Source: Puniceibacterium sp. (GTDB lineage Bacteria > Pseudomonadota > Alphaproteobacteria > Rhodobacterales > Rhodobacteraceae). Taken from it: a DNA stretch of 46,263 nt. The stretch spans positions 1 to 46,263 of the forward strand of contig JAGXGV010000073.1 of the NCBI GenBank assembly GCA_024636635.1. Reading direction: 5' to 3'. Positions 17,263-26,140 of the stretch are shown piece after piece. Both the position numbers and the translations under genes were made by a program. Positions within the stretch are counted from its first letter, which is position 1; every line of letters starts with the position of its first letter. The notes under the pieces were generated by a model, which was not told the DNA's origin, searched no databases, and saw only the letters and a program-made list of their open reading frames with translations.

Positions 17263-17581
17263 GGATGTAGCCGGACGCCAACATCACCAGAGCACCGCAG
17301 ATCATCGCCGCAATGACGTTCCTGGTGGCGAATCCAACTGCAAAGGTGACGGTCGCCGCTATCAGGCGTGTCGGATCGGGTTCCCCGTTGTTGGCCGCGG
17401 GCCACAGGATCAGCGGCGCGATCAGGGCGGGCAGCACCGCCACGGCTGTGTAGCGCAGGTGCCGTAGCAGCCAGCCCGGCAGCGGCCGATTGCCGACAAA
17501 GCCTAGAAAGACGAAACGCAAAGCAAAGCTGCCGAAACCCAGAGCCAGGATCACGGTCCAAAGGGTTGTCGAATCGATCAT
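17255..17581 (-). CDS. azlD: AzlD-family branched-chain amino acid exporter small subunit
   Basis: A 108-residue membrane protein with about four hydrophobic segments and the family pattern PGWLLRHLRYTAVAVLPALI near residues 34-53. AzlD works with AzlC as a branched-chain amino acid efflux system in the inner membrane. The start overlaps the azlC stop by four bases (ATGA at 17578-17581), which couples the two. Confidence 0.9.
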   Translation of the reverse strand: MIDSTTLWTVILALGFGSFALRFVFLGFVGNRPLPGWLLRHLRYTAVAVLPALIAPLILWPAANNGEPDPTRLIAATVTFAVGFATRNVIAAMICGALVMLASGYILT

Positions 17582-18294
17582 GAACCGCGCCTCATTTCGA
17601 AATACTGCTCGGCGCGCGCACCGGCCATCATGCCGCCCACGCCCCCGACAATCAGGCCAAAGTTGTAGGGCAACCAGGCGAAACCAAGCGCAAGAGCTGC
17701 GGCCGTCGCGGCGGCGATCCTGTGGGCCGGTGTGCGCAACATCGGCGCGATCATCGCCAGAAAGGCGATCGGCACCGCAAAATCAAGCCCGAGTTCGGTC
17801 GGAATGGCCGCCCCCAGCCAGGCGCCAAGCAACGTGGCGCCATACCAGGGCGGGCAGACTGGCGTGGCAAGGCCAAAGAAATAGGCGGATTTTTCGCCCA
17901 AGGTCATCGCAGGTCGTTTCTCGAATTCGAGGATCGACCCGGCATAGGTCTGGTCCACAAGGAAATACGAGATGAAGACCCGCTGCCAGAGCGGAGCAGG
18001 TCCAAGATGCGGCGTGAGAGAGGCGGAATACATCGCCATGCGCAGGTTGACGGCAAGGGCCGAGCCCAGAACGACAAGAACCGGCGCCTGTTCGTTCATC
18101 AGTTGCAAGGCGGTAAACTGCGCCGCGCCGGCGATTACGACCACGCTGAAGGCGACAGTTTCGGTCAGGGTCAGACCAGACTCGGTCGCGACCACACCAA
18201 AGAGCATGCCGAACGGAAAGACCATCAAGATGAATGGGAACCCATCGCGCAGACCCCGTGCGTAGCTTGACATTGCCGATCCACCCGCCATCAC
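17578..18294 (-). CDS. azlC: AzlC-family branched-chain amino acid permease
   Basis: A 238-residue membrane protein of the AzlC (LIV-E) family. Typical blocks are visible: GLRDGFPFILMVFPFGMLFG at the start, VVIAGAAQFTALQLM (about 53-67), NLRMAMYSASLTPHL (about 84-98) and YFLVDQTYA (about 110-118). With AzlD it would export branched-chain amino acids. The start may be 18294 or the ATG at 18273 (MSSYARG), the latter having GGTGGA upstream. It is transcribed away from mobA. Confidence 0.9.
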   Translation of the reverse strand: MMAGGSAMSSYARGLRDGFPFILMVFPFGMLFGVVATESGLTLTETVAFSVVVIAGAAQFTALQLMNEQAPVLVVLGSALAVNLRMAMYSASLTPHLGPAPLWQRVFISYFLVDQTYAGSILEFEKRPAMTLGEKSAYFFGLATPVCPPWYGATLLGAWLGAAIPTELGLDFAVPIAFLAMIAPMLRTPAHRIAAATAAALALGFAWLPYNFGLIVGGVGGMMAGARAEQYFEMRRGS

Positions 18295-18688
18295 TGTCCC
18301 CTGATCCCGATGGAACCTGCCCTATCCAACTGATCGGAAAGATGCAATTGCCCCAGCCGAAAGATAGCGCCGGTGACTGGATCGCGCCGGGACCGCCGGT
18401 CCCGCGCCTGACCCGAGCGGGCACCGTGCCGGACGTTTTGGCCGTCAGCGGTGCGGCACCGGGCGCGCACCGAAACGCAGAGGCGCAAGGCGGGACCCTC
18501 CGTCCCCCCGTACCGACATGCGGATGGAGGTACGCCATTGGTGATACGGACAAGGCACCGCGCGACGTTCCGGACAGGACAGGTCAACCGGGCGGGTGCA
18601 ACGGCGGGACCGGGACCCAAATTTCTTATGAAGAAATTTGCCAAGAAAATTCACAATTTTCTTGGGTGGCGGCTGGGGAGATCGGATC
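18295..18688. other. Divergent intergenic region azlC-mobA
   Basis: Nearly 400 bases between two divergent genes. It is GC-rich and contains open frames that do not resemble proteins. The only clear structure is double-hairpin copy B near the mobA end. Promoters for both directions must lie here, but I cannot pick convincing -35/-10 pairs. Confidence 0.5.
18619..18665. repeat. Double-hairpin intergenic element, copy B
   Basis: Same architecture and same lengths as copy A: a 21-base hairpin (18619-18639, arms AAATTTCTT/AAGAAATTT, loop ATG), a single G, and a 25-base hairpin (18641-18665, arms CCAAGAAAATT/AATTTTCTTGG, loop CAC). The arms differ from copy A by paired changes that keep complementarity. 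It ends 23 bases before the mobA start codon, so it would sit in the mobA leader if transcribed. Confidence 0.85.
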
Positions 18689-19300
18689 ATGAGGCAACCG
18701 CTCGGCGTGATTCTGGCCGGTGGACAGGCGCGCCGCATGGGCGGGGGCGACAAGGGAATGCTCGATCTGTCGGGCCGTTCCCTGCTGGATCATGTGGTGG
18801 CCCGTGCAGGTCCGCAGGTTGCTGCACTCGCACTGAATGCCAACGGCGATCCGGACCGGTTCGCCGGTTTCGGGCTTGACGTGCTGCCCGATTCCGTTGC
18901 GGGTTTTCCCGGACCGCTTGCGGGCATTCTGGCCGGACTCGACTGGGCCGCCGGGCGGCGGGCGGACATGATCGTGACCATGGCCGCGGACACACCGTTC
19001 TTTCCCTGCGATCTGGTGCCCCGGTTGCTGCTGGCCGCAGAAGGGATGAGCCTTCCTCTGGTGCTTGCCGCCACGCCTGATGACAACGGAAATCAGCGAC
19101 GGCATCCGACCTTTGGTCTCTGGCCCGTCGCCCTGCGCGAGGACCTGCGCGAGGCACTTGCGGACGGCGTGCGCAAGGTCGGGCTTTGGGCCGACAGGCA
19201 TGGCGCCCGCGCGGCGCTGTTCCCGGTGGACGGGATCGACCCCTTCTTCAATGTCAACACGCCCGGGGATCTTGCCCGGGCAGAGGCTCTTCTGGCATGA
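18689..19300 (+). CDS. mobA: Molybdenum cofactor guanylyltransferase MobA
   Basis: A 203-residue nucleotidyltransferase. The GTP-binding motif LAGGxxxRMGGxDK is at residues 9-22, and AADTPFFP (about 97-104) holds the catalytic Asp that binds magnesium; the C terminus has the family's FFNVNTPGDL. It transfers GMP to molybdopterin to make the MGD cofactor of DMSO reductase-family enzymes. GGGGAG at 18675-18680 supports the start. It is coupled to the next gene by ATGA. Confidence 0.93.
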   Translation: MRQPLGVILAGGQARRMGGGDKGMLDLSGRSLLDHVVARAGPQVAALALNANGDPDRFAGFGLDVLPDSVAGFPGPLAGILAGLDWAAGRRADMIVTMAADTPFFPCDLVPRLLLAAEGMSLPLVLAATPDDNGNQRRHPTFGLWPVALREDLREALADGVRKVGLWADRHGARAALFPVDGIDPFFNVNTPGDLARAEALLA

Positions 19301-20709
19301 GGCTTTACGGTGTCACAGGCTGGAAGAACGCCGGAAAGACCGGGCTGATGGAGCGGTTGGTGTCAGAGATCACGGCGCGCGGGTATTCCGTGTCCACCGT
19401 GAAGCACGCGCATCACGGTTTCGATGTCGACCGCCCGGGCAAGGACAGTCACCGCCACCGGGTCGCGGGGGCGCAGGAAGTGGTTCTGGCCTCAAGCAGC
19501 CGGGTGGCGGTGATGAGCGAATTGCGCGATACCACCGAACCCGGGCTTGACGATCTGTTACGTCGTCTGGCGCCGGTTGATCTGGTGCTGATCGAGGGCT
19601 ACAAGCGCGACCCCCACCCCAAGATCGAGGCGTACCGGGCCGAAACCGGGCATCCGCTGATCGCGCCCGGCGATCCGACGATCCGCGCCATCGCCAGCAA
19701 CAAAGCCCTGCAAAGCGACCGGCCTGTCTTCGATCTGGATGACACCGGGGCGATTGCGGATTTCATTCTGGACGGGGTCGGGCTGCAACGGCGCTGCAAC
19801 CAGTGCCGCTTTGACACTTTTGTCGTGGTCGACTGGTCGGCGCGTGCGGCCCCGTCCCCGGCCAGGCCCTGCAAGGATGCGATCTGGATCGGCGTGGCGC
19901 GGGACGGGCAGGTGTCCTGTTCCTATCACCGCACGCGCTGTGCCGCCATGTCCGCGCTTCAGTCGCTGCTGGATGCGGAACTGGTGGCGGGGCGCCGGGT
20001 TCTGGCGGGCTTCGACTTTCCCTTTGCCTATCCACGCGGCTTTGCCCGGGTGGTCACCGGGCGGGACGATCCGCTGGCGCTTTGGGCCGCGCTGGCGGCG
20101 CGGGTCGAAGATTGCGCGGACAATGCCAACAACCGCTTTGCCGTCGCGCTTGCGCTGAACCGGCTGTTTCCCGGCATCGGACCGTTCTGGGGCGGCCCGG
20201 AGGGGGCAACCGGCCCGGAAATGCCCGCCAGGGGAACAGAGCGGCGGGGTTGCGGCCTGCCCGAAAAGCGCGATGTCGAGGCGCGCGTGCCACGCGCACA
20301 ATCCTGCTGGAAACTGTATACCGTGGGGTCTGTCGGGTCTCAGGCGTTGCTGGGCCTGCCGCGTCTTCAGGCGCTTCGCGCGCGCTACGGCGCGTCGCTG
20401 TGCGTGGCGCCGTTCGAGCGGGCAGTAGCGCCGATCGTGCTGGTCGAGGTCTTTCCCTCGCTGATCGCGGATGTGATCGCGCAGAATGCCGAACCGGACG
20501 AGATTGCCGACCGGGCGCAGGTGCGCATCCTGGCCGGGGCCCTGTCCCGCCTGTCGGCCAGCGATCTGGCCGGGATGCTGGAACAGGGTGACCCGGAAGA
20601 GGGATGGATTCTTGGCGTCGGGCGCGAGGATGAATTGCGGGCCGCCGCACGTGCGGCGCTTGCGGGGGCAGAGGCCGAGCCAACGCACTCACCGGTTCCG
20701 CCTAGCTGA
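19297..20709 (+). CDS. mobB: MobB fused to a DUF429-like/RNase H-fold domain
   Basis: A 470-residue fusion. Residues 1-163 are a complete MobB (molybdopterin-guanine dinucleotide biosynthesis protein B): P-loop GWKNAGKT (8-15), STVKHAHHGFDVDRPGKDS (33-51) and LVLIEGYKRDPHPKIE (96-111). Residues 171-470 form a second domain beginning FVVVDWSA, with LAGFDFPFAYPRG and VLVEVFPSL, a layout like DUF429/RNase H-fold proteins found next to mob genes in this group and sometimes labelled molybdopterin synthesis proteins. A CNQC motif (167-170) lies in the linker. Usually MobB alone is about 160-175 residues. The frame is continuous with no stop between the parts. Function of the second part is unknown. 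Start overlaps mobA (ATGA). Confidence 0.85.
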   Translation: MRLYGVTGWKNAGKTGLMERLVSEITARGYSVSTVKHAHHGFDVDRPGKDSHRHRVAGAQEVVLASSSRVAVMSELRDTTEPGLDDLLRRLAPVDLVLIEGYKRDPHPKIEAYRAETGHPLIAPGDPTIRAIASNKALQSDRPVFDLDDTGAIADFILDGVGLQRRCNQCRFDTFVVVDWSARAAPSPARPCKDAIWIGVARDGQVSCSYHRTRCAAMSALQSLLDAELVAGRRVLAGFDFPFAYPRGFARVVTGRDDPLALWAALAARVEDCADNANNRFAVALALNRLFPGIGPFWGGPEGATGPEMPARGTERRGCGLPEKRDVEARVPRAQSCWKLYTVGSVGSQALLGLPRLQALRARYGASLCVAPFERAVAPIVLVEVFPSLIADVIAQNAEPDEIADRAQVRILAGALSRLSASDLAGMLEQGDPEEGWILGVGREDELRAAARAALAGAEAEPTHSPVPPS

Positions 20710-20723
20710 CCGCTGACCGCTGT

Positions 20724-20755
20724 GCAGAGTTTATGACCGCGGTCATAAACTCTGC
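20724..20755. terminator. 32-base perfect palindrome between converging genes
   Basis: GCAGAGTTTATGACCG is followed immediately by its exact reverse complement. It lies 14 bases after the mobB fusion stop and 41 bases before the end of the converging membrane-protein gene. The position suggests a bidirectional terminator, though there is no T run; a dyad this perfect could instead be a protein-binding site. Confidence 0.5.
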
Positions 20756-20796
20756 GGCGGCCGACAATCTGCCGACAATCCGCGCGATCCGGGGGC

Positions 20797-21807
20797 CTAG
20801 TCGAATGTGCCGGCCACGCGGCCCAGCAGCATGAAGGCGCGTGCCGTGCGGGTGTTGGCGTAATCCGAGATATCAGTATCCGACGCACCCGGTTCGAATC
20901 GCGCGAAGTTCTTGTCGAACAACCGCAGGAAATGATGCGCCGCGTCGCGGAATATCGGGTCCTGCTTCATTCGTCCTGCGGTCAGCGCAAGGCTTGATCT
21001 GTCGCGGATGCCGCCAAGGGCGGCGACGGCGCGTCCGCGGTCCCCGGCGGCGAAGCGGCGCCAGACCTCGGGGCGGGCCATGTCCGGGCGCAGATCGTCC
21101 ATGTAGATGCCGTCCTGGCTGAGCAGGGTCAGCACATCCTGCGCGGCCTGCACCAGCTGCGCCGAGGGTCGGTCCTTGAGCGCCCGCCGCAGCGCGTTGA
21201 AACCGGCCTGATCCTCGGCGGTTTCGGGAAAGTTCAGCGCGCGGATCAGATCGGCGTTCGACAGCGGCGGCGTCAGTGCATCCGCCGGAGTGCCAAGTGC
21301 AAGGGCGGGCTGATCGTTGCCCGTTGGCACCGACCTTTGCTGGAGCGGCGGCATGTTGGGGTGTGGCACCCGGGTCGAGGTGAACATCGCAAGCGTGGCT
21401 TCGGCCTTTTTCTGGGCCGCAGCGATGTCGTCAAGCTTTTTCGAGATCGTCTGGCTGGGCGCGTCGGGCTTGCCCGCGGCCGCCTGCGCCTGGGACACAT
21501 ATGCGTGGCGGATGGCGTCGATGGCGGTCTGAAGCCGCGCGCTTTCCTCGCGCATCACGCGGCTGGCGCGGGCGGCGGTGGCGGCGACCCAGATCATCGC
21601 CACGGGCAGGAACAGCGTCATCAGCATCAGCAGAAAGCGGATGCCGTCCGTGCCCTCGGCCCCGGCGAATAGAAAGTAGCCGCCCGCCAGCAGCAGCCAG
21701 ACGGCGGTGAGGGCAAGTGCCGTAATCTCGATCCCTGTCACGCCGTCGCGGTCGCGGCGGTCATACAGGCCAAGGGGCGTGGTGCGGACGTCGTTGCTAT
21801 CGGCCAT
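20797..21807 (-). CDS. Conserved membrane-anchored coiled-coil protein
   Basis: A 336-residue protein of unknown function. Two transmembrane segments are near residues 28-50 and 57-80, followed by a probable coiled coil (about 82-145, rich in Ala, Lys, Glu, Gln: SARLQTAIDAIRHAY and LDDIAAAQKKAEATL), a Pro-rich linker and a helical C-terminal domain containing NADLIRALNFPETAEDQAGF and ending ANTRTARAFMLLGRVAGTFD. I know similar proteins as conserved hypotheticals in Rhodobacteraceae. The ATG at 21807 was chosen over 21819. greA ends upstream, 16 bases before this start, so the two are probably co-transcribed. Confidence 0.75.
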   Translation of the reverse strand: MADSNDVRTTPLGLYDRRDRDGVTGIEITALALTAVWLLLAGGYFLFAGAEGTDGIRFLLMLMTLFLPVAMIWVAATAARASRVMREESARLQTAIDAIRHAYVSQAQAAAGKPDAPSQTISKKLDDIAAAQKKAEATLAMFTSTRVPHPNMPPLQQRSVPTGNDQPALALGTPADALTPPLSNADLIRALNFPETAEDQAGFNALRRALKDRPSAQLVQAAQDVLTLLSQDGIYMDDLRPDMARPEVWRRFAAGDRGRAVAALGGIRDRSSLALTAGRMKQDPIFRDAAHHFLRLFDKNFARFEPGASDTDISDYANTRTARAFMLLGRVAGTFD

Positions 21808-21823
21808 TCTGGCCCCCAATCCG

Positions 21824-22294
21824 TCAGATGTAGGAGATCTTGAGCACTTCGTAGGATTTGTCGCCGCCGGGCGTCTTGACCTCGACGCTGTCGCCTTCGT
21901 CCTTGCCGATCAGGGCGCGGCCGATGGGCGATCGGATGTTCAGCAGGCCCTTTTCGACGTTGGCCTCCTGTTCACCGACGATCTGCCAGGTCTTTTCCTC
22001 GTCCGTGTCCTCGTCCACCAGGGTCACGGTCGCACCGAACTTGATCGTGCCCGAAAGTTTCAGGGGGTCGATCACTTCGGCCAGGCCGATGATGCCCTCT
22101 AGTTCCTTGATGCGGCCCTCGATGAAGGACTGCTTTTCGCGGGCGGAATGGTATTCGGCATTCTCGGACAGGTCGCCGTGTTCGCGGGCTTCGGCGATGG
22201 CGCGGATGATGGCGGGACGCTCGACGGATTTGAGCGTCTTCAATTCGGTTTCAAGCGCGGTGTGGCCCGCGCGGGTCAGCGGTATCTTTTCCAT
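21824..22294 (-). CDS. greA: Transcription elongation factor GreA
   Basis: A 156-residue protein of standard GreA length. The N-terminal coiled coil (about residues 1-75) carries [26 protein letters not shown] (about 26-51), whose DLSENAEY tip inserts into the RNA polymerase secondary channel; the C-terminal FKBP-like domain (about 80-156) ends in [20 protein letters not shown]. GreA rescues backtracked polymerase by stimulating transcript cleavage. Confidence 0.97.
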   Translation of the reverse strand: MEKIPLTRAGHTALETELKTLKSVERPAIIRAIAEAREHGDLSENAEYHSAREKQSFIEGRIKELEGIIGLAEVIDPLKLSGTIKFGATVTLVDEDTDEEKTWQIVGEQEANVEKGLLNIRSPIGRALIGKDEGDSVEVKTPGGDKSYEVLKISYI

Positions 22295-22444
22295 GGTCTT
22301 TCCGGCGCTTGGGGTTGGCCTGCAAAGCGGGCCGGTTACGGGATGGCGGGGTCACTGGCCAAAGTCACTGGCATGTGTCCTGCGGCGTTGCAAGACTGAA
22401 CCGAGCCGTGTCCCTTTTGCAAGGCCCCTGCGGGGCAGGCGGCA

Positions 22445-22481
22445 CAAAAGCGTCGATCCCGTCGATAATAGTACGCTTTTG
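22445..22481. promoter_or_regulatory. Inverted repeat in the greA-etfQO divergent region
   Basis: CAAAAGCGT (22445-22453) is matched by ACGCTTTTG (22473-22481) with a 19-base spacer. It sits midway in the 320-base gap between divergently transcribed greA and the ETF-QO gene, which otherwise holds no gene. It could be an operator or an RNA hairpin; the sequence does not decide. Confidence 0.4.
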
Positions 22482-22614
22482 CGGGGCGCAAGGACGTTTG
22501 CAGCGGCTGGAACGTCGTGTCGCAATTGACCTGCGCCGCGCCGCCGCGCTAGGTCAATGCGAAAGATTGTTGCCGGGATCGACATCCCGGTGACCTTTGG
22601 ACAAAGGAAGCGAT

Positions 22615-24264
22615 ATGAGCGAAATCACGCGCGAAGCGATGGAATATGATGTGGTGATCGTGGGGGCGGGGCCTGCCGGCCTGTCCGCGGCGATCCGGCT
22701 GAAGCAGCTTGATGCCGATCTGGACGTCGTGGTTCTGGAAAAGGGGTCCGAGGTCGGCGCACATATCCTGTCTGGCGCGGTCCTGGACCCCGTTGGGCTG
22801 GATGCACTGATTCCGGACTGGAAGGAAAAGGGCGCGCCGCTGAACGTGCCGGTGACCGAGGATCGGTTCTACCTGCTGGGCGAAGAAGGCCGCATGAAGA
22901 TCCCGAATCTTCCCATGCCCCCGCTGATGAGCAACCATGGCAATTATATCGTGTCCATGGGCAATGTCTGCCGCTGGATGGCCGAGCAGGCCGAGGCGCT
23001 GGGCGTCGAGATCTTTCCGGGCATGTCCTGTTCGGAAATCGTCTATGGCGAGAATGGCGAGGTAAAGGGCGTCGTGGCTGGCGAATTCGGCCGGAACCCG
23101 GACGGCACGCCGGGGAGCGGCTATGAGCCGGGGATGGAACTGCACGGCAAGTATGTGTTTCTGGGCGAAGGCGTGCGCGGATCACTCTCGCAACAGGTGA
23201 TCGGCAAGTATGACCTGAGCAAGGGGTGCGAGCCGCAGAAATACGGGCTTGGCATGAAGGAGATCTGGGAGATCGACCCGGCCAAGCACAAACCGGGATC
23301 GGTCACGCATACGATGGGCTGGCCGTTGGGCAAGAATGCCGGGGGTGGGTCGTTCATCTATCACCTTGAGAACAATCAGGTCTATGTGGGGTTTGTGGTC
23401 CATCTGAACTACCAGAACCCGCATGTTTATCCCTATATGGAGTTCCAGCGCTTCAAGCATCACGCGATGGTCGCGGAGCTGCTGAAGGGCGGCAAGCGCG
23501 TCGCCTATGGCGCGCGGGCGATTTCCGAGGGCGGTTCGCAGTCGATGCCCAAGATGGTGGCGCCGGGTGTGGCGCTGCTGGGCTGTTCCGTCGGCATGGT
23601 CAACGTGCCGCGCATCAAGGGCAACCACAACGCCATGTTGTCGGGCAAGGCGGCGGCCGAGGCGGCGTTTGACGCCATCAGGGCGGATCGTGCGGGGGAC
23701 GAGTTGACGACCTACGAAACCGAGGTGCGTACCGGTGCCATCGGCAAGGACCTGCACAGGGTGCGCAACGTCAAGCCGCTGTGGTCGAAATACGGCCTTG
23801 CGGCATCGCTCATGCTGGGGGGGATCGACATGTGGACCAACACATTCGGTTTTTCGGCGCTGGGCACCATCGGGCATGGCAAATCGGATGCCGCGGCCAC
23901 CGGACTGGCGAAGGACTACCCGAAAATCGACTATGCCAAACCGGACGGAAAGCTGTCCTTTGACCGGCTGACGAATGTGGCTTTCAGCTTTACCAATCAC
24001 GAGGAAAGCCAGCCCTCGCATCTGAAGCTGCGTGACCCGGACGTGCCGATCGCCGTGAACCTGCCGAAATACGACGAGCCGGCACAGCGTTATTGTCCGG
24101 CCGGCGTCTATGAAGTGGTGCGCGAAGAGGGAAAGGAGCCGCGGTTCGTGATCAATTTCCAGAATTGTGTGCATTGCAAGACCTGCGACATCAAGGACCC
24201 CAATCTGAACATCAACTGGACCGTGCCGCAGGGCGGCGACGGGCCGAATTACCCCAACATGTAA
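22615..24264 (+). CDS. Electron transfer flavoprotein-ubiquinone oxidoreductase
   Basis: A 549-residue membrane-associated flavoprotein. The FAD motif VVIVGAGPAG ends at residue 22; the single 4Fe-4S cluster is ligated by cysteines near 494, 518, 521 and 524 (CVHCKTCDIKDP), and the protein ends in the family tail GGDGPNYPNM. It accepts electrons from ETF, itself reduced by acyl-CoA dehydrogenases such as the one at 13442-15157, and reduces ubiquinone. ETF alpha/beta genes are not in the window. AAAGGAAG precedes the ATG. Confidence 0.96.
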   Translation: MSEITREAMEYDVVIVGAGPAGLSAAIRLKQLDADLDVVVLEKGSEVGAHILSGAVLDPVGLDALIPDWKEKGAPLNVPVTEDRFYLLGEEGRMKIPNLPMPPLMSNHGNYIVSMGNVCRWMAEQAEALGVEIFPGMSCSEIVYGENGEVKGVVAGEFGRNPDGTPGSGYEPGMELHGKYVFLGEGVRGSLSQQVIGKYDLSKGCEPQKYGLGMKEIWEIDPAKHKPGSVTHTMGWPLGKNAGGGSFIYHLENNQVYVGFVVHLNYQNPHVYPYMEFQRFKHHAMVAELLKGGKRVAYGARAISEGGSQSMPKMVAPGVALLGCSVGMVNVPRIKGNHNAMLSGKAAAEAAFDAIRADRAGDELTTYETEVRTGAIGKDLHRVRNVKPLWSKYGLAASLMLGGIDMWTNTFGFSALGTIGHGKSDAAATGLAKDYPKIDYAKPDGKLSFDRLTNVAFSFTNHEESQPSHLKLRDPDVPIAVNLPKYDEPAQRYCPAGVYEVVREEGKEPRFVINFQNCVHCKTCDIKDPNLNINWTVPQGGDGPNYPNM

Positions 24265-24403
24265 GGTGGCGCAGTCCCGGGCGTCGTATCCGGTGTGCAA
24301 AGGTTTCGGCAAATGTTCCAAACCGTGAACGGTCCGGGCGTGTGCCCGGATTGCACGCAATGGCCACAACAGCTACGCTTGCGCGAACAGAACCAGAGGC
24401 GGA

Positions 24404-26140
24404 GTGAGGCAGTTGAGCAATTCGGCACATAAAACGCTGCGGGGCGCAGTTCTGGCCATTGCGCTGGCCCTGCCTGCGGCAACGGCGGCGAACAGCCTGG
24501 CCGGAGATTACCTGGCCGCCCGCCAGGCCACCTATTCGGGTGATTACAAGGCTGCGGCCGAGTATTATGGCAGGGTGATCGAGTTCGACCCGACAAACGG
24601 CGATCTGCTGGAACGCGCGGTCCTGTCGAACATCTCGATCGGGCAGTTCGAACCGGCCGTGGCACTGGCGGAGCGGATGGCCGAACAGGGCATGGCCAGC
24701 CAGATCGCCTACATGGCGCAGATGGCGGGTTTTGCCGCAGAGGAAAACTATACCGACATCCTGAAACAGATCGCTGACAACAAGGGCGTCGGGCCTTTGA
24801 TCGACGGGCTGGCCAAGGCATGGGCCGAACTGGGGCAGGGCGACATGAGTGCCGCGCTGGTGCAATTCGACGAGGTGGCGAAATCCGACGGGCTGGGTGC
24901 CTTTGCGGCCTATCACAAGGCGCTGGCGCTGGCCTCTGTCGGGGATTTCGAAGGGGCCGAGGCGATCTTTGCCAGCAATGCCGCAGGCGGTATGCAACTG
25001 ACCCGCCGCGCCGTGATGGCCCGCGCCGAGATCCTGAGCCAGCTTGACCGCAATACGGACGCCGTGGCGCTGATCGACGACGCCTTTGGTGACGAAATAG
25101 ACCCCGGTCTGAGTGCCATGCGCACCGCGCTTGACGCGGGCGAAACGCTGCCGTTTAGCCATGTGCGCAGCGCGCGCGACGGTCTGGCCGAGGTGTTCTA
25201 TACGCTGGGCGGCGCGCTTTCCAACGAACAGAACGACGATTTCACGCTGATGTATGTGCGCGTGGCCGAATACCTGCGTCCGGACCATCTGGATGCGCTG
25301 CTGCTGTCTGCGGAACTGCTTGAGAAGCTGGGCCAGTACGATCTTGCGGTGCAGGCGTTCAAGAAGGTGCCGCGCGATGCGCCGATCTATTACGCCGCCG
25401 AACTGGGCCGCGCTGGCGCCTTGCGTCAGAGCGACAACATCGATGCCGCAGTCGAAGTACTGCAACAGCTTGCCGAAACCCATGGCGACCTGCCCGTGGT
25501 GCAATCGACGCTGGGCGATATCATGCGTCAGCTCGAACGTTTTGACGAGGCTGTGACCGCCTACAGCGCCGCCATCGATACCTTTTCTTCACCGGATCAG
25601 GTGCAGTGGTTCCTGTATTATGCCCGCGGCATCGCCCACGAGCGGCTGGACCACTGGGACGAATCCGAAGCGGATTTCCGCAGGGCGCTGGAGCTGAACC
25701 CGGAACAGCCGCAGGTGCTGAACTACCTTGGCTATTCGCTGGTGGAAAAGCGGGAAAAGCTGCCCGAGGCGCTGGCGATGATCGAGCGTGCCGTCGCGGC
25801 GCAGCCTGATCAGGGCTATATCGTCGATTCGCTTGGCTGGGCGCTGTACCGGCTGGGTCGCTACGAAGAGGCGGTCGAACACATGGAGCGCGCAGCCGAG
25901 CTTATGGCGGTGGACCCGGTGGTGAACGACCATCTGGGCGATGTCTACTGGGCGGTGGGGCGCAAGCTTGAGGCGCGGTTCCAGTGGCGGCGCGCACTGT
26001 CCTTCATCGACCTCGAACAGATGACCGAAGAGGCCGACCCAGAGCGTATCCGCCGCAAGCTTGAGGTCGGGTTGGATCAGGTGCTGGCCGAGGAAGGTTC
26101 CGAACCGCTCAGGGTTGCGACCGACACGGATGGCAACTGA
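24404..26140 (+). CDS. Exported tetratricopeptide repeat protein
   Basis: A 578-residue protein with an N-terminal signal (hydrophobic residues 14-28, PAATAANS) and many TPR-type repeats, for example [19 protein letters not shown] (about 46-64), the [13 protein letters not shown] region (about 383) and a classic run at about 400-530 ([37 protein letters not shown]). Such proteins are periplasmic or envelope scaffolds; similar ones are conserved in Rhodobacteraceae upstream of ispE. It starts with GTG at 24404 (AGAGG five bases upstream); an alternative TTG is at 24413. Its end overlaps ispE by 11 bases. Confidence 0.88.
   Translation: MRQLSNSAHKTLRGAVLAIALALPAATAANSLAGDYLAARQATYSGDYKAAAEYYGRVIEFDPTNGDLLERAVLSNISIGQFEPAVALAERMAEQGMASQIAYMAQMAGFAAEENYTDILKQIADNKGVGPLIDGLAKAWAELGQGDMSAALVQFDEVAKSDGLGAFAAYHKALALASVGDFEGAEAIFASNAAGGMQLTRRAVMARAEILSQLDRNTDAVALIDDAFGDEIDPGLSAMRTALDAGETLPFSHVRSARDGLAEVFYTLGGALSNEQNDDFTLMYVRVAEYLRPDHLDALLLSAELLEKLGQYDLAVQAFKKVPRDAPIYYAAELGRAGALRQSDNIDAAVEVLQQLAETHGDLPVVQSTLGDIMRQLERFDEAVTAYSAAIDTFSSPDQVQWFLYYARGIAHERLDHWDESEADFRRALELNPEQPQVLNYLGYSLVEKREKLPEALAMIERAVAAQPDQGYIVDSLGWALYRLGRYEEAVEHMERAAELMAVDPVVNDHLGDVYWAVGRKLEARFQWRRALSFIDLEQMTEEADPERIRRKLEVGLDQVLAEEGSEPLRVATDTDGN

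Noticed and set aside
18451..18879. Plus-strand open frame crossing the azlC-mobA gap
   Set aside because: It reads through the hairpin element and into mobA in the wrong frame; the product is low-complexity and unlike any family.
23182..24369. 395-codon open frame on the minus strand
   Set aside because: Antisense to ETF-QO, which is unambiguous on the plus strand.
24212..25504. 430-codon open frame on the minus strand
   Set aside because: Antisense to the TPR protein gene; composition (Gln, His, Arg rich) is that of a shadow frame.
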